A stretch of DNA of 64,000 nucleotides from Iningainema tapete BLCC-T55. Its GTDB lineage: Bacteria > Cyanobacteriota > Cyanobacteriia > Cyanobacteriales > Nostocaceae. Under the pieces are notes generated by a model, which ran no database searches, was not told the DNA's origin, and saw nothing but the letters and a program-made list of their open reading frames with translations. Location of the stretch: positions 62,001 to 126,000 of the forward strand of contig NZ_JACXAE010000118.1 in NCBI RefSeq assembly GCF_014698965.1, written 5' to 3'. A program made the translations under genes and the position numbers. Positions 18,505-27,203 of this stretch are shown here, one piece after another (position 1 is the stretch's first letter; each line of letters starts with the position of its first letter).

Positions 18505-18530
18505 TATTTCTTTTTATTTAGGAATCTACC

Positions 18531-18866
18531 ATGAACGTTGTCAATCACACCCACAGTCACACTCATACTCATTATCATCCACCAAAATATAAGAAGAAAT
18601 CTAATTCCTTTAATATTTTAAATCCATTACGTCGTTTGGTGGATGAATTCCAAGTAAAAAATGCTCGACTTGCTCATTTAATTTGCCAAATTATTCCCTG
18701 CTGTTGCCCTTTTGAAAGAGATATCCAATTACTTGGACATACTTTTCACGTTCCACCGTTATGTAAGCTTAATCCTTTGTATGACAATTTTGTATTTCTA
18801 CGTTTTCGAGCGTTATCTTACCTTTCCGACGAGTGTGGAGAGGATGTTACAAAATACATTTGTTAA
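18531..18866 (+). CDS. Mo-nitro_C (Mo-dependent nitrogenase C-terminal) family protein with His-rich N-terminus
   Basis: The C-terminal 65 residues match the cyanobacterial family called Mo-dependent nitrogenase C-terminus (PF06967): LICQIIPCCCPFERDI, then LCKLNPLYD and LRFRALSYLSDECGEDV. The function is unknown. The first 16 residues contain seven histidines (NHTHSHTHTHYHPP), followed by a lysine patch, which looks like a metal-binding tail. Seven cysteines lie in the conserved part. AGGAATC precedes the ATG by a usable distance. The position between nifK and nifE is that of cofactor biosynthesis genes, so a metal-handling role is reasonable but unproven. Confidence 0.85.
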   Translation: MNVVNHTHSHTHTHYHPPKYKKKSNSFNILNPLRRLVDEFQVKNARLAHLICQIIPCCCPFERDIQLLGHTFHVPPLCKLNPLYDNFVFLRFRALSYLSDECGEDVTKYIC

Positions 18867-18875
18867 TGGCTAATA

Positions 18876-18957
18876 GCTAATAGTTAATGGCAATAAAAAC
18901 ATCCAATTAGCAATTAACAATTAGCAATTAACAATTAACAATTAACAATTAACAATT
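18876..18957. repeat. heptamer array before nifE
   Basis: The gap after the Mo-nitro_C gene holds TAATAGC/TTAATGG heptamers and then repeated AATTAGC and AATTAAC units reaching to within 13 bases of the nifE start. The first set can partly pair with the second. It is the same short-tandem-repeat type seen at 4219 and 12331. Confidence 0.8.
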
Positions 18958-18969
18958 CCTAACGGAGCT

Positions 18970-20349
18970 ATGAAAATTACCAAAGGTAAAATCAACGAGC
19001 TACTCACTGAGCCTGGATGCGAACACAATCAGAACAAACATGGAGACAAGAAAAACAAATCTTGCGCCCAACAACCCAAGCCCGGAGCCGCTCAAGGTGG
19101 TTGTGCCTTTGACGGTGCAATGATTGCTCTTGTACCGATTACCGATGCTGCTCATTTAGTTCACGGACCGATCGCCTGCTCTGGTAATTCTTGGGGTAGT
19201 CGTGGTAGTCTCTCTTCAGGTCCAATGTTGTACAAGACGGGCTTTACCACAGACTTGAATGAAAATGAAGTCATCTTTGGTGGTGAAAAAAAGCTCTACA
19301 AAGCTATTTTGGAAGTAGAATCAAAGCGAAAACCCAGTGCAGTATTTGTCTACTCCACCTGTGTCACCGCCCTGATTGGTGATGATATAGATGCAGTTTG
19401 CAAAGCAGCTGCTAAGAAAACAGGAACTCCAGTTATCCCCGTCAATGCTCCTGGATTTATCGGGAGCAAAAACTTTGGCAACCGTCTTGCCGGTGAAGCT
19501 TTGCTCGAACACGTTGTCGGTACGGCGGAACCAGAATATACCACACCTTATGATATTAACCTCATCGGTGAGTACAATATTGCTGGTGAAATGTGGAACG
19601 TTCTACCGCTACTAGAGAAATTAGGTATCCGAGTACTGGCAAAAATTACTGGTGATGCTCGATACCAAGAAGTCTGCTATGCTCACCGTGCCAAGCTCAA
19701 CGTGATGATTTGCTCGAAAGCGTTGATTAACATGGCGAGAAAAATGGAGGAAAGCTACGGCATCCCCTATATTGAAGAGTCTTTCTACGGCGTAGAAGAT
19801 ATGAACCGCTGCTTGCGCCACATTGCAGCGAAATTAGGTGATGCGGATTTAATTGAGCGTACAGAAAAGCTGATTGCTGAAGAAACTGCTGCTTTAAATA
19901 TAGCATTAGACCCCTATCGTGCTAGACTTAAAGGTAAGCGAGTTGTCCTTTATACAGGTGGTGTAAAAAGTTGGTCGATAATTTCAGCCGCTCGTGACTT
20001 GGGCATAGAAGTTGTTGCTACCAGTGCTAGAAAAAGTACTGAGGAAGATAAAGCCCGCATTAAGCGATTGCTGGGTAAGGATGGTATTGTTCTAGAACAG
20101 GAAAGTCCCAAGGAAATTTTGCGGATCGTTAGCGAAACTAAAGCTGATATGCTGATTGCTGGTGGTCGCAATCAATACACTGCTCTCAAAGCTCGGATTC
20201 CTTTCCTTGACATCAACCAAGAACGTCATCATCCCTATGCAGGTTATGCGGGCATGGTGGAGATGGCACGGGAGTTATATGAAGCTCTTTACAGCCCCGT
20301 GTGGGAGCAAGTACGCAAGCCAGCACCGTGGGAAGAGGAGGTACGCTAA
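18970..20349 (+). CDS. nifE: FeMo-co scaffold subunit NifE
   Basis: NifE, with NifN, forms the scaffold on which the NifB product is matured with Mo and homocitrate. The 459-residue protein is a NifD homologue. Cysteines in QGGCAFDGA (C45), [14 protein letters not shown] (C70) and [11 protein letters not shown] fit the L-cluster/P-cluster-like ligand positions. The N-terminal 40 residues are polar and contain two additional cysteines (C17 and C32). AACGGAGCT stands before the ATG. Its TAA overlaps the nifN ATG by one base (TAATG). Confidence 0.97.
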   Translation: MKITKGKINELLTEPGCEHNQNKHGDKKNKSCAQQPKPGAAQGGCAFDGAMIALVPITDAAHLVHGPIACSGNSWGSRGSLSSGPMLYKTGFTTDLNENEVIFGGEKKLYKAILEVESKRKPSAVFVYSTCVTALIGDDIDAVCKAAAKKTGTPVIPVNAPGFIGSKNFGNRLAGEALLEHVVGTAEPEYTTPYDINLIGEYNIAGEMWNVLPLLEKLGIRVLAKITGDARYQEVCYAHRAKLNVMICSKALINMARKMEESYGIPYIEESFYGVEDMNRCLRHIAAKLGDADLIERTEKLIAEETAALNIALDPYRARLKGKRVVLYTGGVKSWSIISAARDLGIEVVATSARKSTEEDKARIKRLLGKDGIVLEQESPKEILRIVSETKADMLIAGGRNQYTALKARIPFLDINQERHHPYAGYAGMVEMARELYEALYSPVWEQVRKPAPWEEEVR

Positions 20350-21641
20350 TGGCGATCGTTACAAGTCCGCAAAAATCAGTTGCAGTTAATCCCCTTAAGC
20401 AAAGTCAGGCATTGGGTGCAACTTTGGCTTTTTTGGGATTGAAGGGGATAATACCACTAATGCATGGTGCGCAAGGTTGTACTGCCTTTGCTAAGGTGGT
20501 ATTGGTACGCCATTTCCGTGAGGCGATTCCTCTATCCACTACAGCAATGACAGAAGTCTCGACTATTTTGGGTGGTGAGGAGAATGTTGAACAGGCAATT
20601 CTCACGCTGGCGCAACGGTCTAAGCCTGATATTATTGGTCTGTGTACCACTGGTTTGACGGAAACTAGAGGTGACGATATGCAAGGCTTCCTTAAGGATA
20701 TCCGCAAACGTCACCCAGAATTGGATAGTTTACCGATTGTGTTAGTATCCGCACCAGATTTTAAGGGTTCATTACAGGATGGTTTTGCGGCTGCTGTTGA
20801 GAGTATAGTTAGGGAACTTCCCCAACCTGGTGAAACTAAATCACAGCAAGTTACGATTTTAGCTGGTTCTGCTTTTACACCTGGTGATGTGCAGGAGGTA
20901 AAAGAAATTGTCACAGCTTTTGGTTTGACGCCGATTTTTGTGCCTGATTTGTCGGTATCACTAGATGGTCACTTAGAGGATACTTATAGTGCTATAACAG
21001 CTAGTGGTACAAGTTTGACACAATTGCGAGAAGTTGGTAGTTCTGTGTTTACCTTGGCACTAGGTGAGAGTATGCGTTCTGGTGCACAAGTATTGGAAGA
21101 ACGGTTTGGCATACCTTACGAGGTGTTTGGTGAATTGACGGGATTAGATCCAACAGACAATTTTTTACAAGCATTAGCCGATCTTAGTGGTAATCAAGTA
21201 CCGGAAAAATACTGTCGCCAACGCCGTCAATTGCAAGATGCGATGTTGGATACTCATTTTTACTTTGGTTGTAAGCGAGTATCCTTAGCTCTGGAACCAG
21301 ATTTGCTCTGGGCAACTGTTTATTTCCTGCAATCAATGGGCGCTCAAATTCATGCAGCAGTAACGACGACTCGTTCTTCCGTGTTGGAAAAACTTCCCGT
21401 CAAAAATGTGATTATCGGTGATATGGAAGACTTTGAACAGTTTTCGGTAGGATCTGATTTGCTAATTGCTAACTCTCATGGAGTGGCTGTAGCCAAACGA
21501 CTAAATATTCCACTATATCGCCAGGGTATTCCAATTTTTGATCGCTTAGGTAACGGTCAGTTTACCAAAGTTGGTTATCGCGGAACCATGCAAATGTTAT
21601 TTGACATTGGCAATTTGTTTCTAGAGCAAGAAGAATCGTAG
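20349..21641 (+). CDS. nifN: FeMo-co scaffold subunit NifN
   Basis: NifN is the NifK-like partner of NifE. The start is set at the ATG at 20349, where TAATG couples it to nifE; AGGAGG lies 12-17 bases upstream inside nifE. The protein has 430 residues and begins [16 protein letters not shown]44 in HGAQGCTAFAKV is the single conserved cluster-type ligand. FDRLGNGQFTKVGYRGT at the C-terminus is family-like. Its TAG stop lies within the first bases of the following palindromic repeat (TCGTAGAGACG), so the repeat has supplied or preserved the stop codon. Confidence 0.96.
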   Translation: MAIVTSPQKSVAVNPLKQSQALGATLAFLGLKGIIPLMHGAQGCTAFAKVVLVRHFREAIPLSTTAMTEVSTILGGEENVEQAILTLAQRSKPDIIGLCTTGLTETRGDDMQGFLKDIRKRHPELDSLPIVLVSAPDFKGSLQDGFAAAVESIVRELPQPGETKSQQVTILAGSAFTPGDVQEVKEIVTAFGLTPIFVPDLSVSLDGHLEDTYSAITASGTSLTQLREVGSSVFTLALGESMRSGAQVLEERFGIPYEVFGELTGLDPTDNFLQALADLSGNQVPEKYCRQRRQLQDAMLDTHFYFGCKRVSLALEPDLLWATVYFLQSMGAQIHAAVTTTRSSVLEKLPVKNVIIGDMEDFEQFSVGSDLLIANSHGVAVAKRLNIPLYRQGIPIFDRLGNGQFTKVGYRGTMQMLFDIGNLFLEQEES

Positions 21642-21707
21642 AGACGTTCCGCCGGAACGTCTGTACATCCGCCGGAACGTCTGTACATCCGCCGGAACGT
21701 CTGTACA
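21638..21707. repeat. GTAGAGACG palindrome with tandem expansion between nifN and nifX
   Basis: A GTAGAGACGTTCCGCCGGAACGTCT palindrome is followed by a 20-bp unit (GCCGGAACGTCTGTACATCC) at 21651-21670, 21671-21690 and partly 21691-21707. The first repeat's TAG is the stop codon of nifN. The right arms carry CTGTAC instead of CTCTAC, so the extra units are copies of one another rather than independent insertions. A variable copy number between strains would be expected. Confidence 0.85.
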
Positions 21708-21742
21708 CAATTCCCAATTTTTATCGATGGAAGAGAATAAGA

Positions 21743-22156
21743 ATGAAAATTGCCTTCACAACGACAGACAGAGTTCATATTAATGCTCATTTCGGATGGG
21801 CAAAAGAAATTGACGTTTATGAAGTTGCCGATGACGGATATGAGTTTTTAGAAACCCTCAAGTTTGAGGGCGACTTAAAACAAGACGGTAACGAAGATAA
21901 AATCACACCAAAACTTGATGCACTGAATGATTGTACCATTGTTTATGTTACAGCAATTGGTGGTAGTGCAGCTGCTCGGTTAATTAAGAAGGGTGTTACT
22001 CCAGTTAAAGCGCGATCGGAAGAAGAAGAAATTGCTGATATTCTCACTAAATTAGTAAAAACATTAAAAGGGAATCCTCCGCCTTGGCTGCGTAAAGCTT
22101 TGATGCAAAAGACTCAAACCTTTGAAGAAGAACTAGAAGAGGAAACCACAGTATGA
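21743..22156 (+). CDS. nifX: NifX
   Basis: NifX binds and stores FeMo-co precursors such as NifB-co between NifB and NifEN. The 137-residue protein has the NifX/NafY fold marks: MKIAFTTTDRVHINAHFGWAKEIDVYEV at the start and YVTAIGGSAAARLIKKGVTPVK near residue 72. The C-terminal tail is acidic. Its stop overlaps the next start in ATGA (22153-22156), indicating coupled translation with the DUF269 gene. Confidence 0.95.
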   Translation: MKIAFTTTDRVHINAHFGWAKEIDVYEVADDGYEFLETLKFEGDLKQDGNEDKITPKLDALNDCTIVYVTAIGGSAAARLIKKGVTPVKARSEEEEIADILTKLVKTLKGNPPPWLRKALMQKTQTFEEELEEETTV

Positions 22157-22629
22157 GTACAACTGATAGTGTAAACGGAACAGCTACAACCGAAGTCGTA
22201 AACTCGCTTTTTCTTAAAGCTATAGTACAACAGATCCGGGGTCAAGATACCTATGGAGTTTACCGAAATTGGTCGGATGAGTTACTATTAAAACCCTTTG
22301 TTGTTAGTAAAAAGCAGAAACGTGAAATTTCTATTGAGGGTGAAGTCGATCCAGTAACTCAAGCGCGAATTATGGCATTTTTTCGAGCCGTAGCCGCTCG
22401 AATCGAACAGGAAACAGGTTTAATCTCTCAAGTTGTAATTGATTTAAGCCATGAAGGTTTTGGTTGGGCTTTAGTATTCTCTGGTCGTCTATTACTAACT
22501 TGCAAAACCTTACGTGATGCTCATCGTTTTGGTTTTGAATCGTTAGAGAAGGTGGCAGAAGAGGGAGAACAGCTAGTACAAAAAGGACTAGATTTAGCAC
22601 AACGTTTTCCGGAAGTGGGAAAAATCTAA
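22153..22629 (+). CDS. NifX-associated nitrogen fixation protein (DUF269)
   Basis: The 158-residue protein belongs to the family found beside nifX in most Mo-nitrogenase clusters. Typical blocks are FLKAIVQQIRGQDTYGVYR near residue 21 and ARIMAFFRAVAARIEQETG and SHEGFGWALVFSGRL further on. The function is not defined. It is coupled to nifX by a four-base overlap and ends two bases before a perfect palindrome, followed by the DUF683 gene. Confidence 0.93.
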   Translation: MSTTDSVNGTATTEVVNSLFLKAIVQQIRGQDTYGVYRNWSDELLLKPFVVSKKQKREISIEGEVDPVTQARIMAFFRAVAARIEQETGLISQVVIDLSHEGFGWALVFSGRLLLTCKTLRDAHRFGFESLEKVAEEGEQLVQKGLDLAQRFPEVGKI

Positions 22630-22630
22630 C

Positions 22631-22658
22631 GTAGAGACGCGATATATCGCGTCTCTAC
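22631..22658. repeat. perfect 28-bp palindrome between DUF269 and DUF683 genes
   Basis: GTAGAGACGCGATA is followed directly by its exact reverse complement, giving a loopless 28-base palindrome. It starts one base after the DUF269 stop codon. A ribosome site (GGAGATAT) for the next gene follows. Confidence 0.88.
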
Positions 22659-22682
22659 AGGAGATGTTATTAGGAGATATTT

Positions 22683-22904
22683 ATGACTCAAGCTGGAGAA
22701 AAAACTTCTATTGAAGAGCTACAAGGACAAATAAAACGTCTTAATAGTAAGGCAGGGCAAATGAAAATGGATCTGCACGATTTGGCAGAGGGTTTGCCAA
22801 CAGATTACGAAAAACTTATGGATGTTGCTGCTGAAACTTATGCAATTTTTTGTCAATTAAACGAGATGAAGCAACAACTTAAAAAAATGGAGCAGGGAAA
22901 ATGA
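22683..22904 (+). CDS. CCE_0567 family (DUF683) small helical protein
   Basis: The 73-residue product is a helix-hairpin of the CCE_0567/DUF683 family. Its marks are LQGQIKRLNSKAGQMKMDLHDLAEGLP and the second helix ending LKKMEQGK. The Cyanothece member was reported to bind metal, but its role in nitrogen fixation is unknown. GGAGATATTT lies before the ATG. Its stop overlaps nifW in ATGA (22901-22904). Confidence 0.92.
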   Translation: MTQAGEKTSIEELQGQIKRLNSKAGQMKMDLHDLAEGLPTDYEKLMDVAAETYAIFCQLNEMKQQLKKMEQGK

Positions 22905-23218
22905 ATAGAGATTTAGATACATTTAAGCAGCTTGTGGATGCAGAGGAGTATTTTGCGTTTTTTCAGCTTCCCTACGACCAAAAGTTTGTAAATGTTAATC
23001 GTTTACATATTTTGAAAAAGTTTTCTCAACTTATTCATGAAATTGATGAGAATTATACTGACTTGAGTAAAGAAGATAGGTTAAATAAATATTGTGAGGC
23101 GCTACAACAAGCCTATCAGGTATTTTTAGAATCAACACCTCAAGAACAAAAGCTGTTCAAAGTGTTTAACGAGAAGCCGAAAAATGTAGTCACGCTGACA
23201 GAACTTACATCTGATTAA
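22901..23218 (+). CDS. nifW: NifW, nitrogenase stabilising/protective protein
   Basis: NifW associates with the MoFe protein and is linked to its maturation and protection from oxygen. The 105-residue protein has the family signature DAEEYFAFFQLPYDQKFVNVNRLHILKKF near residues 13-41. It is translationally coupled to the preceding DUF683 gene, and hesA starts ten bases after its stop. Confidence 0.94.
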   Translation: MNRDLDTFKQLVDAEEYFAFFQLPYDQKFVNVNRLHILKKFSQLIHEIDENYTDLSKEDRLNKYCEALQQAYQVFLESTPQEQKLFKVFNEKPKNVVTLTELTSD

Positions 23219-23228
23219 GAGGTAAAAA

Positions 23229-24029
23229 GTGGTAAACCTAACGCCTACCGAGTTGGAACGTTATCGTCGCCAGATGATGCTCCCTAATTTTGGCGAAGTA
23301 GCACAGAAACGCCTTAAGTCAGCAACAGTTCTGGTTACAGGTGTGGGAGGATTAGGCGGTACGGCAGCGCTTTACCTAGCAGTAGCGGGCGTTGGGCGGC
23401 TGATCCTAGTTCGAGGTGGAGATCTAAGGCTTGATGATATGAATCGTCAGATTCTCATGACAGACGATTGGGTAGGTAAGCCAAGAGTGAAGAAAGCAAA
23501 GGAAACTCTGGATGCAATTAATCCTGATGTTCAGATTGAAGCAGTTCACGATTACATTACTCCAGAGAATGTGGACGATTTGGTGCAATCTGCTGACATG
23601 GCTCTTGACTGCGCTCACAATTTCACTGAGCGAGATTTGCTTAATGAAGCTTGTGTGCGCTGGCGCAAACCAATGGTGGAAGCAGCTATGGATGGGATGG
23701 AGGCTTACCTAACTACAATTATTCCTGGTGTGACTCCTTGTTTGTCTTGCTTGTTTCCAGAAAAACCAGATTGGGATCGGCGCGGATTTTCGGTTCTGGG
23801 TGCTGTTTCTGGAACACTGGCTTGTTTGACGGCGTTGGAAGCTATTAAGCTGATCACTGGCTTTAGTCAGCCTTTGTTGTCACAACTGTTGACAATCGAT
23901 CTTTCACGGATGGAATTTGCTAAGCGTCGTTCTCATCGCGATCGCAATTGCCCAGTATGTGGTAACAATGCGCCCTGGAGGTACTTGCATTCCAACCCGA
24001 TGGAACCTGCCAGTAATTGCCATTCGTAG
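23229..24029 (+). CDS. hesA: HesA, ThiF/MoeB-type E1-like adenylyltransferase
   Basis: HesA belongs to the ThiF/MoeB/E1 family that adenylates C-terminal glycines or similar acceptors. The 266-residue protein has the nucleotide loop TGVGGLGGTAALYLA (about 37-51), the DDMNRQI block near residue 74 and zinc-type cysteine pairs CLSC and CPVC near the C-terminus. The start is GTG at 23229 with AAGAGGT upstream. HesA is expressed with hesB and fdxH in heterocysts. A role in cofactor or sulfur transfer is suspected, but its substrate is not known. Confidence 0.93.
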   Translation: MVNLTPTELERYRRQMMLPNFGEVAQKRLKSATVLVTGVGGLGGTAALYLAVAGVGRLILVRGGDLRLDDMNRQILMTDDWVGKPRVKKAKETLDAINPDVQIEAVHDYITPENVDDLVQSADMALDCAHNFTERDLLNEACVRWRKPMVEAAMDGMEAYLTTIIPGVTPCLSCLFPEKPDWDRRGFSVLGAVSGTLACLTALEAIKLITGFSQPLLSQLLTIDLSRMEFAKRRSHRDRNCPVCGNNAPWRYLHSNPMEPASNCHS

Positions 24030-24100
24030 TTAATGGCTCATACCATTCTTAACCATTAGCAATCAGCAATTAGCAATATCGCTACAAACCAGGAGATATC

Positions 24101-24472
24101 ATGAGTGTTACTTTAACAGAGAAAGCAGAATTCCGCCTGAGAGCTTTCCTACGTGGCTCTGCTCCCGACAATAATACACCTACAAAAGGTATCCGCGTCT
24201 TTGTGAAAGATGGTGGTTGCAGCGGCTATGAATACGCAATGGATGTGACAAGTTCGCCGCAACCAGATGATGTGGTAATCGAGCAAGGTAAGGTGTTGGT
24301 TTACGTTGATGCGAAAAGTGCGCCGTTATTAGAGGGCGTTGTCATCGATTTTGTCGAGGGAGTAATGGAAAGCGGGTTTAAGTTTATTAACCCCAATGCG
24401 ACTGACACCTGTGGTTGCGGAAAGTCTTTCAAAGCGGGGAACTGCACTCCCACTGGTGTGCCTTGCAAATAA
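24101..24472 (+). CDS. hesB: HesB, A-type Fe-S carrier (IscA/ErpA family)
   Basis: HesB is an A-type iron-sulfur carrier of the nif cluster. The three conserved cysteines are C40 (DGGCSGYEY), C104 and C106 (DTCGCGKSF). The 123-residue protein has a slightly extended loop near residues 19-29. CAGGAGATATC is a strong ribosome site before the ATG at 24101. It lies between hesA and fdxH as in Anabaena. Confidence 0.95.
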   Translation: MSVTLTEKAEFRLRAFLRGSAPDNNTPTKGIRVFVKDGGCSGYEYAMDVTSSPQPDDVVIEQGKVLVYVDAKSAPLLEGVVIDFVEGVMESGFKFINPNATDTCGCGKSFKAGNCTPTGVPCK

Positions 24473-24521
24473 TCCCTTAATTTTTTTCACTGTGTAACTA
24501 ACTTTTGAGGAGAACGAGAAA

Positions 24522-24821
24522 ATGGCTGCGTACCAAGTAAGATTAATCAGCAAAAAGGAAAATCTTGATACCACGATTGAAGTTGATGAAGAAACTACCA
24601 TTCTGGATGCAGCAGAAGAAAATGGTATTGATTTGCCCTTCTCTTGTCATGCTGGTGCTTGTTCTAGCTGTGTTGGTAAGGTAGTTGAAGGTGAAATAGA
24701 TCAATCTGATCAAACTTTCTTAGATGATGAGCAAGTAGAGAAAGGTTTTGCCTTACTTTGCGTTACATATCCTCGTTCTAATTGCACGATTCGTACTCAT
24801 CAAGAACCTTATCTCGTTTAA
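24522..24821 (+). CDS. fdxH: heterocyst [2Fe-2S] ferredoxin FdxH
   Basis: FdxH is the heterocyst-specific plant-type ferredoxin that donates electrons to NifH. Cluster ligands are C42, C47, C50 and C80. Lysines 11 and 12 (SKKEN) are at the positions that distinguish FdxH from vegetative PetF and aid contact with nitrogenase reductase. The protein is 99 residues. TGAGGAGAACG precedes the ATG. It ends the main nif series, and a hairpin follows four bases later. Confidence 0.96.
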   Translation: MAAYQVRLISKKENLDTTIEVDEETTILDAAEENGIDLPFSCHAGACSSCVGKVVEGEIDQSDQTFLDDEQVEKGFALLCVTYPRSNCTIRTHQEPYLV

Positions 24822-24824
24822 AGT

Positions 24825-24855
24825 TGTAGAGACGCGCCGAAAGTGCGTCTCTACA
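24825..24855 (+). terminator. GTAGAGACG hairpin after fdxH
   Basis: TGTAGAGACGC (24825-24835) pairs perfectly with GCGTCTCTACA (24845-24855) over nine bases. It starts three bases past the fdxH stop. As the last element of the nif series before a convergent gene it may serve as a terminator, with a modest T-run after it. It is a member of the dispersed palindrome family. Confidence 0.55.
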
Positions 24856-24883
24856 GGAATTTTGGGTTTAACAAGAAAAAACG

Positions 24884-25579
24884 TTAACTTCCTGCTGTCA
24901 TCTGCTGGGCTTCTTTGAGATGCTTTTGCACCACTGGTGCAATTTTTTTCGCAAAAGCTTTTAACTCAGCGTTTTGTCCCTGTTGGATATAGTCTTGGTA
25001 CAGAGCTAGAGTGTTGGTATGAGCTTGAACTTGAGCCTGCATATACGCAGAGTCAAACTCTTTACCTTTGAGGCTTGACAGTTGTGTTAACAAAGCTTGG
25101 TTTTCTGCACCAACGTCTTTGGGAAGTGTGACACCTCTTTTCTTGGCGATCGGCGCAAGTTGTTTGCTTGAAGTGGTATGCTCTTTAATCATCTGCTGTG
25201 CAAAGGCTTTCACCTTTGGATCTTGAGCGCGTTTAAGAGCCTGTTGACTTGTTTGAATCTCAAAATTGTCGCTTTGTGCTGCTCTAGTAATAAATTCTTT
25301 GTCTGAAACACTCGACAGCGACGAAGGTGAACCAGTAGTTCCACTGGGTGCAGTAGTGCTACGAGGAGATGGAGTGGTAGTAGTGCTTCCTGGAGTAGTT
25401 AAACCACCGGGTGTCACAGGAGTGGTTGTCGGATTTTGGGCAAGAACCGAATTAGAACTAGTGGATAAACCGGAGTTTATGTTAGCTTGTGCTATCCCTG
25501 GAACTATCAGGGTACTTAAACCAGCAACTCCGAGAAAGCTGCCTACAAACTTTTTAATTAACTTTGTGTTATTGAACAT
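24884..25579 (-). CDS. secreted DUF4142 protein
   Basis: The start is placed at the ATG at 25579, two codons inside the longest frame. A signal peptide follows (KLIKKFVGSFLGVAGLSTLIVPGIAQA). A Pro/Thr/Ser-rich linker spans residues 40-85. A DUF4142 helical domain begins with DKEFITRAAQSDNFEIQ and contains AFAQQMIKEHTTSSKQL, the ferritin-like pattern of this family. It probably acts in the periplasm or envelope, with unknown function. It is convergent with fdxH and not part of the nif operon. Confidence 0.88.
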   Translation of the reverse strand: MFNNTKLIKKFVGSFLGVAGLSTLIVPGIAQANINSGLSTSSNSVLAQNPTTTPVTPGGLTTPGSTTTTPSPRSTTAPSGTTGSPSSLSSVSDKEFITRAAQSDNFEIQTSQQALKRAQDPKVKAFAQQMIKEHTTSSKQLAPIAKKRGVTLPKDVGAENQALLTQLSSLKGKEFDSAYMQAQVQAHTNTLALYQDYIQQGQNAELKAFAKKIAPVVQKHLKEAQQMTAGS

Positions 25580-25830
25580 TTTCACTGTCTATCTATGTGA
25601 TTGATTATTTGCCAGATGGTTGTGGTTTCTACTTCCTTTATCCCCACAAGGGATCGAGGAGCATTCACCAACGCCTTCTTCAGCAGCGAGCATTCACATC
25701 AACTTGTTCTCAAGATTAAATGACGTAGGCTGAAGTAAATTTGTTTCTGCTCAAAGCTAACTATTGTATATTTGTTCAATCTTCTATCATGTTTGGTATT
25801 TTCTCTTACATCTAGAGAGAGAGTTTAACT

Positions 25831-25864
25831 AGATCCCCGACTTCGTAAAAGTTGTTGGGGATCT
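25831..25864. repeat. AGATCCCCGACTTC repeat, degenerate copy
   Basis: AGATCCCCGACTTC faces a partly matching GTTGTTGGGGATCT, an imperfect copy of the palindrome at 8150. It lies 30 bases ahead of the ankyrin gene. The rest of the 25580-25894 gap holds nothing that I recognise. Confidence 0.7.
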
Positions 25865-25894
25865 GGAATTTTTCACGCACTAGGTAACAAAATA

Positions 25895-26356
25895 ATGCAA
25901 GATTTAAGTGAAACAACTAGACAATGGCTGATTGCTAACAAGTACAATCCTCAAGATTTAAATCAGCCAGGTGAAAATGGCGATACAGCTGTGATCAAAG
26001 CTACTAGAGGTGGTGTTTATACAGTTGTCAAAGAACTAATTGACGCAGGGGCGGATGTGAATGTGATTAATAGCGATCGCAACAATGCTTTATGGTTTGC
26101 TTGTTTTGGCAATCACTACGATTTAATTAATTTGTTACTAGCGGCAAACATTAACATTGACAACCAAAACGATAACGGAGCAACTGTTTTAATGTATGCA
26201 GCATCTGCCGGGAAAACAGAAGTCGTTAAGTTGTTGTTAAAACACAACCCTAACCTAGAGTTGAAAAACTTAGACGACTATAAAGCTATTGATTTCGCTA
26301 GTAATGTAGAAGTTTTAAGAGTACTGAAAAATGCCAGAAAAAACACTAACGGGTAA
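25895..26356 (+). CDS. ankyrin-repeat protein
   Basis: The 153-residue protein is built of about four ankyrin repeats: GENGDTAVIKATRGGVYTVV, then DRNNALWFACFGNHYDLINLLL, then DNGATVLMYAASAGKTEVVKLLLKH, then DDYKAIDFASN. Each has the loop-helix-helix pattern. It has no signal peptide or other domain, so it probably acts as a cytoplasmic protein-binding module. Its partner is unknown. It is the first plus-strand gene after the nif series and lies immediately before a decayed oxidoreductase. Confidence 0.9.
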   Translation: MQDLSETTRQWLIANKYNPQDLNQPGENGDTAVIKATRGGVYTVVKELIDAGADVNVINSDRNNALWFACFGNHYDLINLLLAANINIDNQNDNGATVLMYAASAGKTEVVKLLLKHNPNLELKNLDDYKAIDFASNVEVLRVLKNARKNTNG

Positions 26357-26459
26357 AGCTTACCATAATACTACAAAGCATTATTACTTATTGATAATGA
26401 TGAATGGCTTAAAAAGTTATATTTTATCAAAAAATCGTATAAATGGATTCATTTTTTTT

Positions 26460-27186
26460 GTAAGTTGTGTTTATTATAGGTCTAGTTGGAAATATCAAGA
26501 AAGGAGTTTAAGGTACTGCTTTTTAGATAGCGGACATCATCTAGGTACAATTGCCGCTTCAGCTTACGTTCATAACAGAGACATACAACTAGTTTTTGAT
26601 TTTGATAAACTCGCTCTTAATCAGGATTTAGGTTTTGAGAATAAGGAGTTTATTACTGCTTGTGCGTTTTCTGGATTTCAAGCAAAGAAAACGAGTGTTT
26701 GACTTTGACAAGGAACGATTTTTTCACACTATTTGGAATAGACGCTCGATTAGGCGGTTTCAAAAGCAATCTATTTCTGCCGCAGATTATTTCACGATTT
26801 TGTAGGAAGTAGAAAAACCAATTCCAACAGAAACTGCTGAGAAGATAGAAATTTACTCTGTTGTCAATCGAGTAGAAGGAATCGCCCCACGATTATATAA
26901 AGGAAAGCATTTAGTTAAGGCTGGTGACTTCTCTAAGAGAGTGGGTTACTTGTATGTCAATCAAGCTTTAGCTAGAGATAGTGCTGTCACTTTATTTTTT
27001 GTTTCTGAATACAGCAACTACCAAACTGCTGTGCAAATTGCTGGTTTTTTAGGTCATAGAGTTTATCTGTTTAGTAATTATACAAGTATTCATTGTAGCG
27101 GTATTGGTGCTTACTATGATGATGAGACTAAGGAATTTTTAGAAACAGATAAAGACGTACTCTATGCTATGGTATTTGGGATTTAA
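26460..27186 (+). pseudogene. remnant of a SagB/ThcOx-type nitroreductase-fold oxidoreductase
   Basis: Pieces of one protein are readable in changing frames. The first is YRSSWKYQERSLRYCFLDSG with HHLGTIAASAYV (about 26470-26560). After a frameshift near 26690 comes FFHTIWNRRSIRRFQKQSIS, the typical FMN-binding start of a nitroreductase domain. An in-frame TAG at 26803-26805 follows, and then a run ending CSGIGAYYDDETKEFL. The order of a domain end followed by a new RRSIRRF start fits the two-domain SagB/ThcOx-type proteins of cyanobacteria. The N-terminal half of domain one is missing. I call it inactivated. Confidence 0.72.
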
Positions 27187-27203
27187 TAGGAGAAAATAAC
27201 CAT

